51,500 bases of DNA from Deltaproteobacteria bacterium. GTDB lineage: Bacteria > Desulfobacterota > DSM-4660 > Desulfatiglandales > HGW-15. Below, in pieces: positions 7,764-16,587 of this stretch. Position 1 is the first letter of the stretch. The number at the start of each line of letters is the position of its first letter. The translations under genes and the position numbers were made by a program. Below the pieces are notes generated by a model that did not search any database, was not told where the DNA came from, and was given only the letters and a program-made list of their open reading frames with translations. Location of the stretch: positions 1-51,500 of the forward strand of contig JAFGDF010000282.1 in the NCBI GenBank assembly GCA_016932235.1, in the 5' to 3' direction.

Positions 7764-9627
7764 AACTATATATATCTTTAATGACATCCTCCAATCCTCC
7801 GGTCTCGACAAGAGAATCCCGGGTTGGCATCATGCTCTCTTTATCCCATCCCGCATTCTCACAAAACTGGGAGGCTAACAGTTTGTAATCAATAGTTATA
7901 CCCTTAAGCGGTCCTTCTTTTTGAGGCGGTTCTCCTACAGATCTTGCCGGAATAATATTTCCATCAAGCCTCTGCCCTTCGCGAAGGTTGAAGGCATATC
8001 GCATATTAAGGATCCTTTTGCCGGTGCGTGATAGTTCTTCCTGGGTAAAATCCCATCCGGTCACCGCCGCCATAAGCCTTTGATTAGCATCAGGCGGCAT
8101 GAATAGGGTTCCGAACTGGCACATTCCCGAAGTGTTCAATATTTCCATGGCATAAGTGGCCTGCGCGTCCAGCTCTCCTTTCCCTTCTAATCTATATTTT
8201 ACTTCAGGCGAAGCAGGAATTTCCATCATCGCGTATCCGCCCTTTACGTGCCTGGCCGGAGTAGGATCAAGATTATAAACCCTAGATAATCCTGGTAAAA
8301 ACTTGGGATCGTGCATCGGCAGTTCAATACCCCTCACGGTCTGAAGATATTCGGCGCCCTTCCCCAGTTTCTTCGCAGCCCCTGAAGAACCCAGAGCGAG
8401 TATCTTTCCAAAACCCGTCTGGTCTGCAATGGCCTGTGTCATACCAACAATAGCATCGGCATTTCCCCAGGAAAGGTCAATCCCATCGGTGTCCTCTTTT
8501 GTTACAAGTCCGTTCTCATAGCACTCCATTGCCCATGAAATGGTGGCGCCTGTTGATATGGTATCCAGGCCGTATCTATTGCAGATATCATTGCATTTCA
8601 TGATCGATTCGATATCGCTATTCAGCAGCATGGCACCAAAGGCGCCTAATGTCTCATATTCAGGCCGGTCGGTCTCGCCCAACGGCCATTTTCCATCATC
8701 CACCCTGTAATGCGCTCCGCATCCCAAGGGGCAGTTGTTGCACGCGTATTTCTTTGTCTTATACTTGCTGTCATAGGCAGGGGTTCCAAGCTTTTCCGCG
8801 GATTCATTCCCCATATCAACTATGCCCACGCCTCCCCAGTTCTTCACAGGGGTATCACCTATCAATGCCATGTGACCTGTCCCGCTGCCCGTGCCAAACT
8901 CCCCGAAGATCCCTGCTAATTCGGACCCCGGGCCGTTTTTAAGTGCATCTAGGATACCCGAATTTACTTTTTTCACTTCGCCCGGATCAGACATGGAAAT
9001 CTTGCCTGTGCCCCTGACAGCGACGGCTTTCAGGTTTTTCGAACCCATAACAGCCCCGCTTCCGCCGCGCCCGGCAGCACGGTGTTTCTCGTTTATAACA
9101 CATGATATAAGAGACTTCTTTTCTCCGGCGGGCCCGATCATGGCGGCACGAAGCCTGCTTTCCCCTGTCTCCCGGATCAGCGCCTCCAGGGCCTCGGTGC
9201 AATCCTTCCCCCAGATATTAACGGCATCCCGTATTTCAGCCTTTCCATCTTTAATGAATATATAGACCGGCTTTTCAGAAATACCCGAAACAAACACGGC
9301 ATCAAACCCGGCCTTTTTAAGCTCAGGCCCGAAAAAACCACCGGAGTTTGCGTCATTCCACCCCCCTGTTACAGGGGACTTGCAGACAACTGTGTATCGG
9401 CCGCTTAAAAAAGCATCAGTTCCTGTCAGCGGGCCGGTTGTAAATCCCAGAATGTTGTCAGGCCCAAGTGGATCAACACCGGGTTTCATCCTGTCATAGA
9501 GTATTCGCGCACCGATTCCGTAACCGCCAATAAAGTTCCTGGCCAGTTCCTCCGTCATATCCTCTTCTTTAAGCGTTCCGTTTGTGAGATCCACAAATAG
9601 TATCTTTCCAGCGTATCCGTGTTTCAT
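7762..9627 (-). CDS. Aldehyde ferredoxin oxidoreductase (AOR) family protein
   Basis: 621 aa, standard AOR length. N-terminal GYAGKILFVDLTNG and FIGGYGIGARILYD are typical; GRYTVVCKSPVTGGWNDANSGG and AAGRGGSGAVMGSKNLKA are the pterin-binding segments. CNNCPLGC (CX2CX3C) binds the 4Fe-4S cluster. Such enzymes use a tungsto- or molybdo-bis-pterin to oxidise aldehydes to acids with ferredoxin, or the reverse. It has a good ribosome site (AAGGAGG) and starts the leftward run; the CoA ligase follows after a palindromic spacer. A second, divergent AOR is encoded at 21702-23576. Metal and substrate are not readable. Confidence 0.92.
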   Translation of the reverse strand: MKHGYAGKILFVDLTNGTLKEEDMTEELARNFIGGYGIGARILYDRMKPGVDPLGPDNILGFTTGPLTGTDAFLSGRYTVVCKSPVTGGWNDANSGGFFGPELKKAGFDAVFVSGISEKPVYIFIKDGKAEIRDAVNIWGKDCTEALEALIRETGESRLRAAMIGPAGEKKSLISCVINEKHRAAGRGGSGAVMGSKNLKAVAVRGTGKISMSDPGEVKKVNSGILDALKNGPGSELAGIFGEFGTGSGTGHMALIGDTPVKNWGGVGIVDMGNESAEKLGTPAYDSKYKTKKYACNNCPLGCGAHYRVDDGKWPLGETDRPEYETLGAFGAMLLNSDIESIMKCNDICNRYGLDTISTGATISWAMECYENGLVTKEDTDGIDLSWGNADAIVGMTQAIADQTGFGKILALGSSGAAKKLGKGAEYLQTVRGIELPMHDPKFLPGLSRVYNLDPTPARHVKGGYAMMEIPASPEVKYRLEGKGELDAQATYAMEILNTSGMCQFGTLFMPPDANQRLMAAVTGWDFTQEELSRTGKRILNMRYAFNLREGQRLDGNIIPARSVGEPPQKEGPLKGITIDYKLLASQFCENAGWDKESMMPTRDSLVETGGLEDVIKDIYS

Positions 9628-9907
9628 CGAATGCCTCCTTAACTAGATAATAATGAGTTATTTTTTTGTGATACTTTACAGGATAAAGTAAATCTAATGA
9701 CAAAGACATGCCATTCATGACTGATGGCAACATTTACAAAATAATGGATATGATAAACGATTTTTAAAAATATTTAAATCCTTTATTGTATTAATTCCTG
9801 TGTTTTTTCTGGTATTTCGTTTATAAGGGAAGAGGATTGAATAAAAAAGTTTTATTTGTAATCCGTGGTGCATAAGAACACCCTGCAGATTGCCAGGAGG
9901 AAAGAGC

Positions 9908-10981
9908 ATGAAAAATTCAGGACTTACTAAAAAAGTACAGACCGTCCTGGGGCCAATCGATCCCGATTCCCTGGGAGTAACCCTGGTGCATGAACATCTT
10001 TTCATGGATGAGACAATATCATTTATGGAACCGGAAGATCCCGATGAAAAGAAGTTCGCCCATGAACCGGTTCAGTTGAGTAATCTTTACCGTGTAAGAC
10101 TGAATCCCTTTGGCAATCTTGATAACCTCCTTTTCAACGACGAGGAGATGGCGATAAAAGAGACGATGATTTTCAAATCCCTTGGAGGAGGCACCATCAC
10201 CGAAGTCACTCCAAAAGGACCCCTGGGGCGCAACCCCGAAGGATTGGTTCGCGTGGCCCGGAAGACCGGCCTCAACATTATCATGGGCACAGGTTATTAT
10301 GTGGCACCGTCGCATCCTCCTGAACTGGACGCTATGGCTGAGGAGGAAATCACGGAGGAACTGGTGCGGGAATTAACCGTCGGAGTCGAAGACACAGGTA
10401 TATGCGCCGGGATCATAGGCGAGATCGGATGCAACAAGCCGCTTCATGAAAAAGAGAAAAAGATTCTACGTTGTTGCGCAGCGGCACAACGCAGGACCGG
10501 CGCCGCGATATATCTGCACCCGAGCGCAACCAGCGAGCTGGTGCTGGAAAACGTCAGGATCCTCAAGGATGCCGGGGCCGATCTCGGGCATGTCATTGTC
10601 GGTCACGTCTGTATGCATGACTTCGACACTCCTACCTGCCACAGATTAATGGATGCGGGCTGTTTCATCGGAATAGACATGTTTGGCCTTGAGGGGATCC
10701 ATTTTCTTCCTCATGAAAAGATATATATGGAGATGAATGACCAGAAACGTATCAAAAAAATGATGGGCCTTATCAATGACGGCTACCTGGATCATATACT
10801 TGTCTCCCAGGACGTAGCGACAAAAGAGCGGCTCACCTCCTATGGCGGCTTCGGTTACGGACATATTTTGCGCGATATAGTACCCGTGCTGCGCAACAAG
10901 GGTTTGACCGATGAACAGATTAATACAATGCTTGAAGAAAATCCAAAACGGGCTTTGGTATTTATACCTGTAAAAGAGTAA
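9908..10981 (+). CDS. Phosphotriesterase-family metal-dependent hydrolase (lactonase-like)
   Basis: 357 aa from ATG 9908, preceded by AGGAGGAAAGAGC; an upstream TTG at 9890 is not needed. The amidohydrolase TIM-barrel motifs are visible: VHEHLF (HxH), GIIGEIGCNKP with Glu at the bridging-ligand position (as in the Php/YhfV branch rather than carbamylated Lys), YLHPS, VGHVCMHD, and the late metal/acid Asp in SQDVATKERL. The family includes lactonases and phosphotriesterases; the native activity here is more likely a lactone or ester hydrolysis. It is transcribed away from the AOR gene, with a 280-bp shared promoter gap. Confidence 0.87.
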   Translation: MKNSGLTKKVQTVLGPIDPDSLGVTLVHEHLFMDETISFMEPEDPDEKKFAHEPVQLSNLYRVRLNPFGNLDNLLFNDEEMAIKETMIFKSLGGGTITEVTPKGPLGRNPEGLVRVARKTGLNIIMGTGYYVAPSHPPELDAMAEEEITEELVRELTVGVEDTGICAGIIGEIGCNKPLHEKEKKILRCCAAAQRRTGAAIYLHPSATSELVLENVRILKDAGADLGHVIVGHVCMHDFDTPTCHRLMDAGCFIGIDMFGLEGIHFLPHEKIYMEMNDQKRIKKMMGLINDGYLDHILVSQDVATKERLTSYGGFGYGHILRDIVPVLRNKGLTDEQINTMLEENPKRALVFIPVKE

Positions 10982-10992
10982 AGAAACAATAT

Positions 10993-11035
10993 TTGACAAA
11001 GCCTATCATTAGTATTACTATTACCGGTATTACTA
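10993..11035 (+). promoter_or_regulatory. Promoter and putative operator of the AbrB/PIN pair
   Basis: TTGACA at 10993-10998, a 17-nt spacer and TACTAT at 11016-11021 make a good sigma70-type promoter. Two direct copies of TATTACTA (11013-11020 and 11028-11035), 15 bp apart, sit on and just past the -10 box, and ATTAGTA/TACTAAT also form an inverted pair. This fits autorepression by the AbrB-type antitoxin. GAGGTG precedes ATG 11054. The protein-DNA link is inferred. Confidence 0.65.
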
Positions 11036-11053
11036 ATTACCTGAGGTGCTATC

Positions 11054-11281
11054 ATGAGAGTCACAACAAAAGGGCAGGTTACAATTCCGCAGGAAATCCG
11101 CGAAAAACTTGGAATAACTCCATCAGTTGAAGTTGATTTCGTTGAAGAAAAAGACAGGGTGTATCTTATTAAAAGGGAAGGTCCGCCCCAAAAACCCCGA
11201 CGCTTCAGCCGGTTGAGGGGAATAGCAAGCGTTAAAATGACAACTGATGAAATAATGGCCCTGACAAGAGAGGACAGATGA
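11054..11281 (+). CDS. AbrB/MazE-type antitoxin
   Basis: 75 aa. The N-terminal swapped-hairpin DNA-binding domain is clear (MRVTTKGQVTIPQEIREKLG, residues 1-20), followed by EVDFVEEKDRVYLIKRE. The tail (residues ~45-75) is basic then helical and would block the toxin. Its stop overlaps the ATG of the PIN gene (ATGA), the usual type II toxin-antitoxin arrangement. Expected to bind its own promoter at 10993-11035. Confidence 0.9.
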   Translation: MRVTTKGQVTIPQEIREKLGITPSVEVDFVEEKDRVYLIKREGPPQKPRRFSRLRGIASVKMTTDEIMALTREDR

Positions 11282-11682
11282 AGGGGATCCTTGTTGATTC
11301 GAATGTCATCCTGGATGTTTTTCTCAATGATCCGGAATGGGTGGATTGGTCTGAGTCAAAATTAGAGGAATACAGTATCCAAACAGCATTATACATCAAT
11401 TCAATAATATATTGCGAAATATCGATAGGTTTTAACTTAATAGAGGATCTTGAGTCTGCTATCCGTATAGCGGGCCTTCAATTGCTGGAAATTCCAAAAG
11501 AAGCGCTCTTTTTGGCGGGTAAAGCATTTCTTGAATACGAAAGGAAAAAAGGTGCGAAAACTGCTCCATTGCCTGATTTTTTTATAGGTGCACAGGCAGC
11601 GGTATTAAATTTGGACCTGTTAACCAGGGACGTATCAAGGTATAAGGCATATTTCCCGACTGTAAAACTGATAATTCCTTAA
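11278..11682 (+). CDS. PIN-domain ribonuclease toxin (VapC-like)
   Basis: 134 aa. Acidic active-site residues of the PIN fold are in place: Asp in LVDSNVILD, Glu in YCEISIG, Asp in PLPDFFIGAQA and Asp in LLTRDVSRY. VapC-type toxins cleave tRNA or rRNA when released from the antitoxin. It overlaps the antitoxin gene by 4 bp. The pair sits among repeat-rich mosaic genes, which fits a stabilisation module. Confidence 0.9.
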   Translation: MKGILVDSNVILDVFLNDPEWVDWSESKLEEYSIQTALYINSIIYCEISIGFNLIEDLESAIRIAGLQLLEIPKEALFLAGKAFLEYERKKGAKTAPLPDFFIGAQAAVLNLDLLTRDVSRYKAYFPTVKLIIP

Positions 11683-11885
11683 CTCCACATGTATATGATC
11701 TGAGAATCTATCGCGATGTAGTAAGACATCGCCGGAAAGGTGGACAGGCCTTTTCGTGCTTAAGATATACGGATGCGACTGAGCGCGTCGCTCCGGGAAA
11801 ACCGACAGATGGAGGTCCGCGCTCTATCGTGGCCGAAAATATCCTCCACCCCTATTTAAATAAATTATCAGTTAAATATTTATAG

Positions 11886-11914
11886 GAGCCTGTCGGACTT
11901 TGTCCAACAGGCTC
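11886..11914. repeat. GAGCCTGTCGGAC palindrome
   Basis: Inverted repeat GAGCCTGTCGGAC-TTT-GTCCAACAGGCTC just before the flavoenzyme gene. The upstream TTG/ATG codons of that open frame fall inside or at the edge of this palindrome, which argues against them as starts. Same family as 7731-7763, ~24103-24131 and 51291-51345. Confidence 0.6.
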
Positions 11915-11926
11915 ATGGGAGTTAAA

Positions 11927-13876
11927 ATGTCCCGTAAAACATATAAGATTCTTGAACCAATTAATATAGGTCCGATTACCTTGAGAAATCGTATCGTCTT
12001 CGCCCCGACAGGCTCATGGTACGCGCCCCCGGATGGTTATTGCAACCAAAGACTGATTGACCATTATACCCGGCTGGCAAAGGGTGGCTTAGGACTTATA
12101 ATAGGTGAGTTTTTGCGCGTTAATGATGTTGACAGCGCCTATGCCGCCAATATGGCTATCTTGAACAATCGCTATATCTATGGCTATGCGGAGCTTGCAG
12201 AGTCGGTACAGAATGAGGGAGCCGGAATGGTATTCCAGATCGGCCATGCCGGAGGCAACACCAGGCCCGATCAGATTAACGGTTTAACCCCCATAGCGCC
12301 ATCACCGTTTATAAATATTGACGGAGTCGTGACGCGGGAGATGACCCTGGAGGATATCAATCGTGTCCAGGAAGACTTTGTGGCCACTGCCGGCAGATTA
12401 CAGATCGCAGGTTTTGACGGAATTGAAATCCATGCTGCTCATGGCTACCTTCTCAGTGAGTTCCTTTCTCCGAGATATAATCAAAGGAAAGACGATTACG
12501 GCGGCAGTGTTGAAAACCGGGCCAGGATGATTGTCGAAGTCTATGACAGAATACGCGCTTCTTGTGGTCCTGATTTCGTTATCGGTGTCCGGGTCAACGT
12601 GAATGAAAATTTTCCGGGACATTCCGACGGACTAACTATGGAAGACGTTGTTGCTTTCGCAAAAATAATGGAGGCCAGAGGCATAGATTATATCAGTTGC
12701 ACCGGTGCTGATATTATAAACCAGAAGGCGTCTGTCCCCACCATGTACATGCAGCGCGGATTCAACGTGGCCAACACTGAGATTGTTAAGAAAGCCGTCA
12801 GAGTGCCGGTCATAGTCGCTGCCGGCATGAATGTGGAACTTGGCGAGAAAGTTCTAAGGGGCGGACAGGCTGACCTGATAGCGATGGCTCGGGGGCTGAT
12901 CGCTGACCCGGATCTACCCCTCAAGGTAATGGAAGGCCGTATCGAGGATATCAGGCCATGCATCCGGGGAGGAATCGGTTGCGCCAGCAGGGCCCGCTTT
13001 AATCGCACCCTGAAATGCGAGCTTAATCCCGCCATCGGTGTGGAGCGTCTGGAAATCCTGGCGATCACTCCGGCCTTTACTCCCCGGAAAGTACTGGTCA
13101 TTGGCGGCGGGCCGGGTGGTATGGAGGCTGCCAGATTGTCCGCTCATCGCGGTCATAAGGTCACTCTTCTTGAGAAGACGCAGGAACTGGGCGGGCTTCT
13201 CCTTCAGGCTTCAGTGCCCGATTTTAAAGAAGACTTACGGCCTCTGATCACATGGCAAAAAACTCAACTCAAGAAGGAAAATGTTGAAGTCAGATTAGGG
13301 ATTGAAGCCACACCCGAAATCGTCAAAAAGGAAAAGCCGGATGTCCTGATTGTCGCTGTGGGATCAGAATACAGACTGCCTCCGGATCTGGTCAAAGATA
13401 AAGCAAACATCCTTATGCCGGATGATGTCCTGCTGGGTAAAAAACAGGTCGGTGAAAAGGTCGTGGTAACCGGCGGAGGTTCCATTGGATGTGACACGGC
13501 TCTGTACATTGCCGAGGCATTCAAAAAGGATGTCACCATCCTGACCCGGCAGGATTCTGTCATGAAGGATTACGATGAGATCCTGACTGTAATCAGTATA
13601 ACAGAGAGGCTGGCAAACGATGGAGTAAAGGTTAAAACAGGGGTCACGATCAAGGGCTTTTCCGGTGGCAGGGTCTATTGCACGGACAGGGTCGGGATCA
13701 CCTGGCAATTGGAAGCTGATACTGTTGTCGTATCGGGTGGATTGACCCCGTTATCAGATGTTGCTGCCAGGTTTGAGAACCTGGCCCCCAGGGTATACAA
13801 TGTGGGCGACTGTGTAAAAGTAGGCAGGATATGGGACGCGTTTCATTCCGCATGGCGGGCGGTCGCTGACTTCTGA
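11927..13876 (+). CDS. 2,4-dienoyl-CoA reductase / enoate reductase-like FMN-FeS-FAD flavoenzyme
   Basis: 649 aa from ATG 11927 (MSRKTYKILEP), which has GGGAG six bases upstream; the longer frame runs back into a palindromic repeat. Residues ~1-340 form the old-yellow-enzyme FMN barrel (PISPITL-type start, QIGHAGGNTRPD, GFDGIEIHAAHGYLLSEFLSPRYNQRKDDYGGS). The cysteines in PCIRGGIGC and LKCELNP bind 4Fe-4S. Then come an FAD/NAD Rossmann fold (VLVIGGGPGGMEAARL, ELGGLL) and a second nucleotide site (VVVTGGGSIGCDTA). Such enzymes reduce enoates or dienoyl-CoA with NAD(P)H. It ends 4 bp from the convergent Mo-enzyme gene. Confidence 0.9.
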   Translation: MSRKTYKILEPINIGPITLRNRIVFAPTGSWYAPPDGYCNQRLIDHYTRLAKGGLGLIIGEFLRVNDVDSAYAANMAILNNRYIYGYAELAESVQNEGAGMVFQIGHAGGNTRPDQINGLTPIAPSPFINIDGVVTREMTLEDINRVQEDFVATAGRLQIAGFDGIEIHAAHGYLLSEFLSPRYNQRKDDYGGSVENRARMIVEVYDRIRASCGPDFVIGVRVNVNENFPGHSDGLTMEDVVAFAKIMEARGIDYISCTGADIINQKASVPTMYMQRGFNVANTEIVKKAVRVPVIVAAGMNVELGEKVLRGGQADLIAMARGLIADPDLPLKVMEGRIEDIRPCIRGGIGCASRARFNRTLKCELNPAIGVERLEILAITPAFTPRKVLVIGGGPGGMEAARLSAHRGHKVTLLEKTQELGGLLLQASVPDFKEDLRPLITWQKTQLKKENVEVRLGIEATPEIVKKEKPDVLIVAVGSEYRLPPDLVKDKANILMPDDVLLGKKQVGEKVVVTGGGSIGCDTALYIAEAFKKDVTILTRQDSVMKDYDEILTVISITERLANDGVKVKTGVTIKGFSGGRVYCTDRVGITWQLEADTVVVSGGLTPLSDVAARFENLAPRVYNVGDCVKVGRIWDAFHSAWRAVADF

Positions 13877-13880
13877 ATTT

Positions 13881-16493
13881 TCACATTCCACCTACCACCC
13901 AACCACTGAACTGCAGTCCTGAAGCAGGATCGTATCCCTTCTGAAAGGCTTCAGAATATTGTTCCCTCCATTCTTCCATCTGTGCCATTGTGACCTTTTC
14001 AACCTCTACAAGATAACCGCTGGTGGCCTGCCCCGCGCAATACCTGGATGTAATACCGTCAGGGGCAATGGTATTAATTGCACCTCCCCTATCAAGTTTT
14101 CCCGGGATTATATAATCAACACGCGCACCATGATCCACATACACAGCACCCCGCACAATCCTTTCCCATACACGCGCCCCGCAAAGAACAGTCCCCCTCT
14201 CGTTGAATATTTTAACAATATCACCATCCCTGATATTTCTGTTTTCAGCATCCGCGGGATTTATCCAAACAGGCTCATACAGGTATCCGTCCCAGCCTCT
14301 CACCTTACACGTAGGCGCTTCCCTGGTCCAGGTTATGTCATCACACTGGGCATGCACCCTCCACCTTCCATGATTCGACATCACAAGCAGGGGAAATATC
14401 TTTGCCCTGCCGCCGGAAATACGCTCATCATGCATGGCGCTCTTTTCTATCCACCTGGGGATAGGAGACCTCTCCGTATCATCAGGAAAATTTTCGGCAA
14501 GTCTCTCTGAATAGAACTCCAGCTTCCCTGACGGCGTGGGCAAGGGGTTCTTTTCAGGGTCTTCATAAAATAACCTTAACCCCGGAGGATCGTCCTCCCA
14601 GTCTTCCGCCACAGGGAACACAAAATATCCCTTATTCTTGAATGCCTCCCATGTCATGTATTTATCCACGCCCATGCTTTCAAAAACCGATCGCTCCAAA
14701 TCATCATAACTCCTGCCTTCCGTAACCTCATCGTACTTTCCGAGTTTTCTTGCAATCTCGCAGACAATCTCAAAATCACTCTTCGATTCTCCAACAGGTT
14801 CAATCGCCTGCCTCTGAAACAGCATGCTCTGAAACTGGACACCCTGCCTGCTGTTTGTCACTATATCCTCCACCTCCATGGTGGTATTTGCGGGCAGGAT
14901 GATATCGGAAAACAGGCAATCATTCTCCAGCCAGGGGTGCTGGGCCACAATACACTCTATCTTCGGATTCCTCAGGGCCTCGGCGGTTTCATTGCCACAG
15001 TTCCAGCAGGTGGTGCGGCAGGGGCTGTCGGTCCAGATCATGTGTACCTCCGTGCCGCCTTCTTCCCTGGGTATGGGGTACTGATATTTCTGAAACTGAT
15101 CTTTAGTCTTTGCGTAAATGGCGCCCGTTCCCCAGAACGTGACGGGTGGATTACTGATTGCTTTATGGATCAGGGTCTTGGGAATAATCTGTTTACTGCG
15201 GGCGAAAAGAGCTGCATTGTGGGGTTTCTTGATACGATCCGGGAGATTGGAATCAAAAAAGGTGGCTTCTGAAAACAGCTTGTTCCTGGGCATTCCCGCG
15301 TAACTCACCTGGTATTGATGAACACCCGGCCTCCCCAATCCCTGCATCCCGAGCAATATGCATTCAAGCCTTGCAGGTTCATGGGAAAACGGCCCTCGAA
15401 TATATGAACCTCCGAAATAGTGCGCTATTGATGTGGCCTTTTCCGCGAATTCACCGGCCAGTGCCTTGATGGTCCATTCTGGTACACCACACTTTGGAGA
15501 AGCCCATTCCGGGGTCTTTGGTATGCCGTCCTCCTCACCCATGACATAGGCCTTGACCTTTTCAAAACCTACCGTGTGGGTCTTTACATATTCCTGATCA
15601 TAAGTGTCTTCCTTTATCCATGTATATATTATGGCCAGATGAAGGGCGGAATCGGTATTCGGGAGAACCGGTATCCATTTATCCGCATGGATAGCCGCTC
15701 CGTAGTTCAGGTCAGGACATATATAGACCTGTTTTATCCCGGACTGTGTCCAGAAATAACACATCCTGGTGGCGGTCTGGCCCGTAAAGCCCCATGGCGT
15801 GGTTTCAGGATCTCCACCCCAGAAAAGGAGCATATCGCAATTCTCCGTGACGTCTTTCATAAGGTTGGCAGAAGGCTTCATCATGCCGACCCACCCGGCT
15901 CCCCAGACGTGCTTTGCACCCCAGTACCAGCCTTCCCAGCTGTCAGGATTCCTCACCTGATGGGTAAAGCCACCCATTTTTTCAAGCAGTAATTCAGGGC
16001 ATCCGTGGGAGGCATGAATAATCTTGTTTTCACTGTGCCCGTCTATCTGCAAGAGAACACCAAGAGGCCCGTATTGTCCTTGAACCCTTTTTATCTCTTT
16101 CGCGATAATATCAGTGGCCTCGTCCCACGAAATCCTCTTATATTTGCTCTTGCCCCGGTTTTGAGGATTCCTCTCACCGTCAGGGTCCCAGTCAACCCTT
16201 TTCAACGGGTATTTTATCCTGTTTGGAGAATAGACACGCTTCTTGTAGGCCATTGAAAAAGGCGCGATCTGTGTCTTCATGATCGGCTCAAAAACTTTTT
16301 TACCACGTTTAACCCTCCAGGGATTGAATTCCTCCCTGTTATACTTCCAGTCATAATGAAGGGGCCTGATCCTGATGATCCTGCCATCTTTTATGTCAAC
16401 AGCGCTCGGTCCGCCGCCTCCAAGTGCTCCTCCCAGTGAAAGGGCCTTTAAAACCGTATCATCCGTCGTTTTTAGGCGTTTACTATTCGACAT
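13881..16493 (-). CDS. Molybdopterin oxidoreductase, pyrogallol transhydroxylase large-subunit-like
   Basis: 870 aa DMSO-reductase-family enzyme. There is no N-terminal 4Fe-4S cysteine set: the first Cys is C165, unlike formate dehydrogenases or nitrate reductases. The sequence NPDSWEGW has D184-S185-W186; from memory the Mo-ligand region of Pelobacter transhydroxylase is Asp-Ser-Trp, which fits, as does the length. The C-terminal domain (SNHGRWRVHAQCDDITW, GDIVKIFNERG, YVDHGARVDYI, INTIAPDGITS) is also of that type. The likely role is hydroxyl transfer or oxidation on an aromatic or similar compound. The Fe-S small subunit that transhydroxylase needs is not next to it. A related role such as another hydroxylase or reductase is possible. 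Confidence 0.75.
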   Translation of the reverse strand: MSNSKRLKTTDDTVLKALSLGGALGGGGPSAVDIKDGRIIRIRPLHYDWKYNREEFNPWRVKRGKKVFEPIMKTQIAPFSMAYKKRVYSPNRIKYPLKRVDWDPDGERNPQNRGKSKYKRISWDEATDIIAKEIKRVQGQYGPLGVLLQIDGHSENKIIHASHGCPELLLEKMGGFTHQVRNPDSWEGWYWGAKHVWGAGWVGMMKPSANLMKDVTENCDMLLFWGGDPETTPWGFTGQTATRMCYFWTQSGIKQVYICPDLNYGAAIHADKWIPVLPNTDSALHLAIIYTWIKEDTYDQEYVKTHTVGFEKVKAYVMGEEDGIPKTPEWASPKCGVPEWTIKALAGEFAEKATSIAHYFGGSYIRGPFSHEPARLECILLGMQGLGRPGVHQYQVSYAGMPRNKLFSEATFFDSNLPDRIKKPHNAALFARSKQIIPKTLIHKAISNPPVTFWGTGAIYAKTKDQFQKYQYPIPREEGGTEVHMIWTDSPCRTTCWNCGNETAEALRNPKIECIVAQHPWLENDCLFSDIILPANTTMEVEDIVTNSRQGVQFQSMLFQRQAIEPVGESKSDFEIVCEIARKLGKYDEVTEGRSYDDLERSVFESMGVDKYMTWEAFKNKGYFVFPVAEDWEDDPPGLRLFYEDPEKNPLPTPSGKLEFYSERLAENFPDDTERSPIPRWIEKSAMHDERISGGRAKIFPLLVMSNHGRWRVHAQCDDITWTREAPTCKVRGWDGYLYEPVWINPADAENRNIRDGDIVKIFNERGTVLCGARVWERIVRGAVYVDHGARVDYIIPGKLDRGGAINTIAPDGITSRYCAGQATSGYLVEVEKVTMAQMEEWREQYSEAFQKGYDPASGLQFSGWVVGGM

Positions 16494-16587
16494 TCTTCTT
16501 ATCTTCCCCCTATTCCTGCCCTGTAGATGTCACATTTTCATCCGCTTGCGGTGTTGCCATCTGCAGATAATACCATAGCCTCCAATC

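Noticed and set aside
11900..11926. Longer N-terminus of the flavoenzyme from TTG 11900 or ATG 11915
   Set aside because: Those codons fall within or at the edge of a dispersed palindrome; ATG 11927 has a good ribosome site and gives the family's usual N-terminus.
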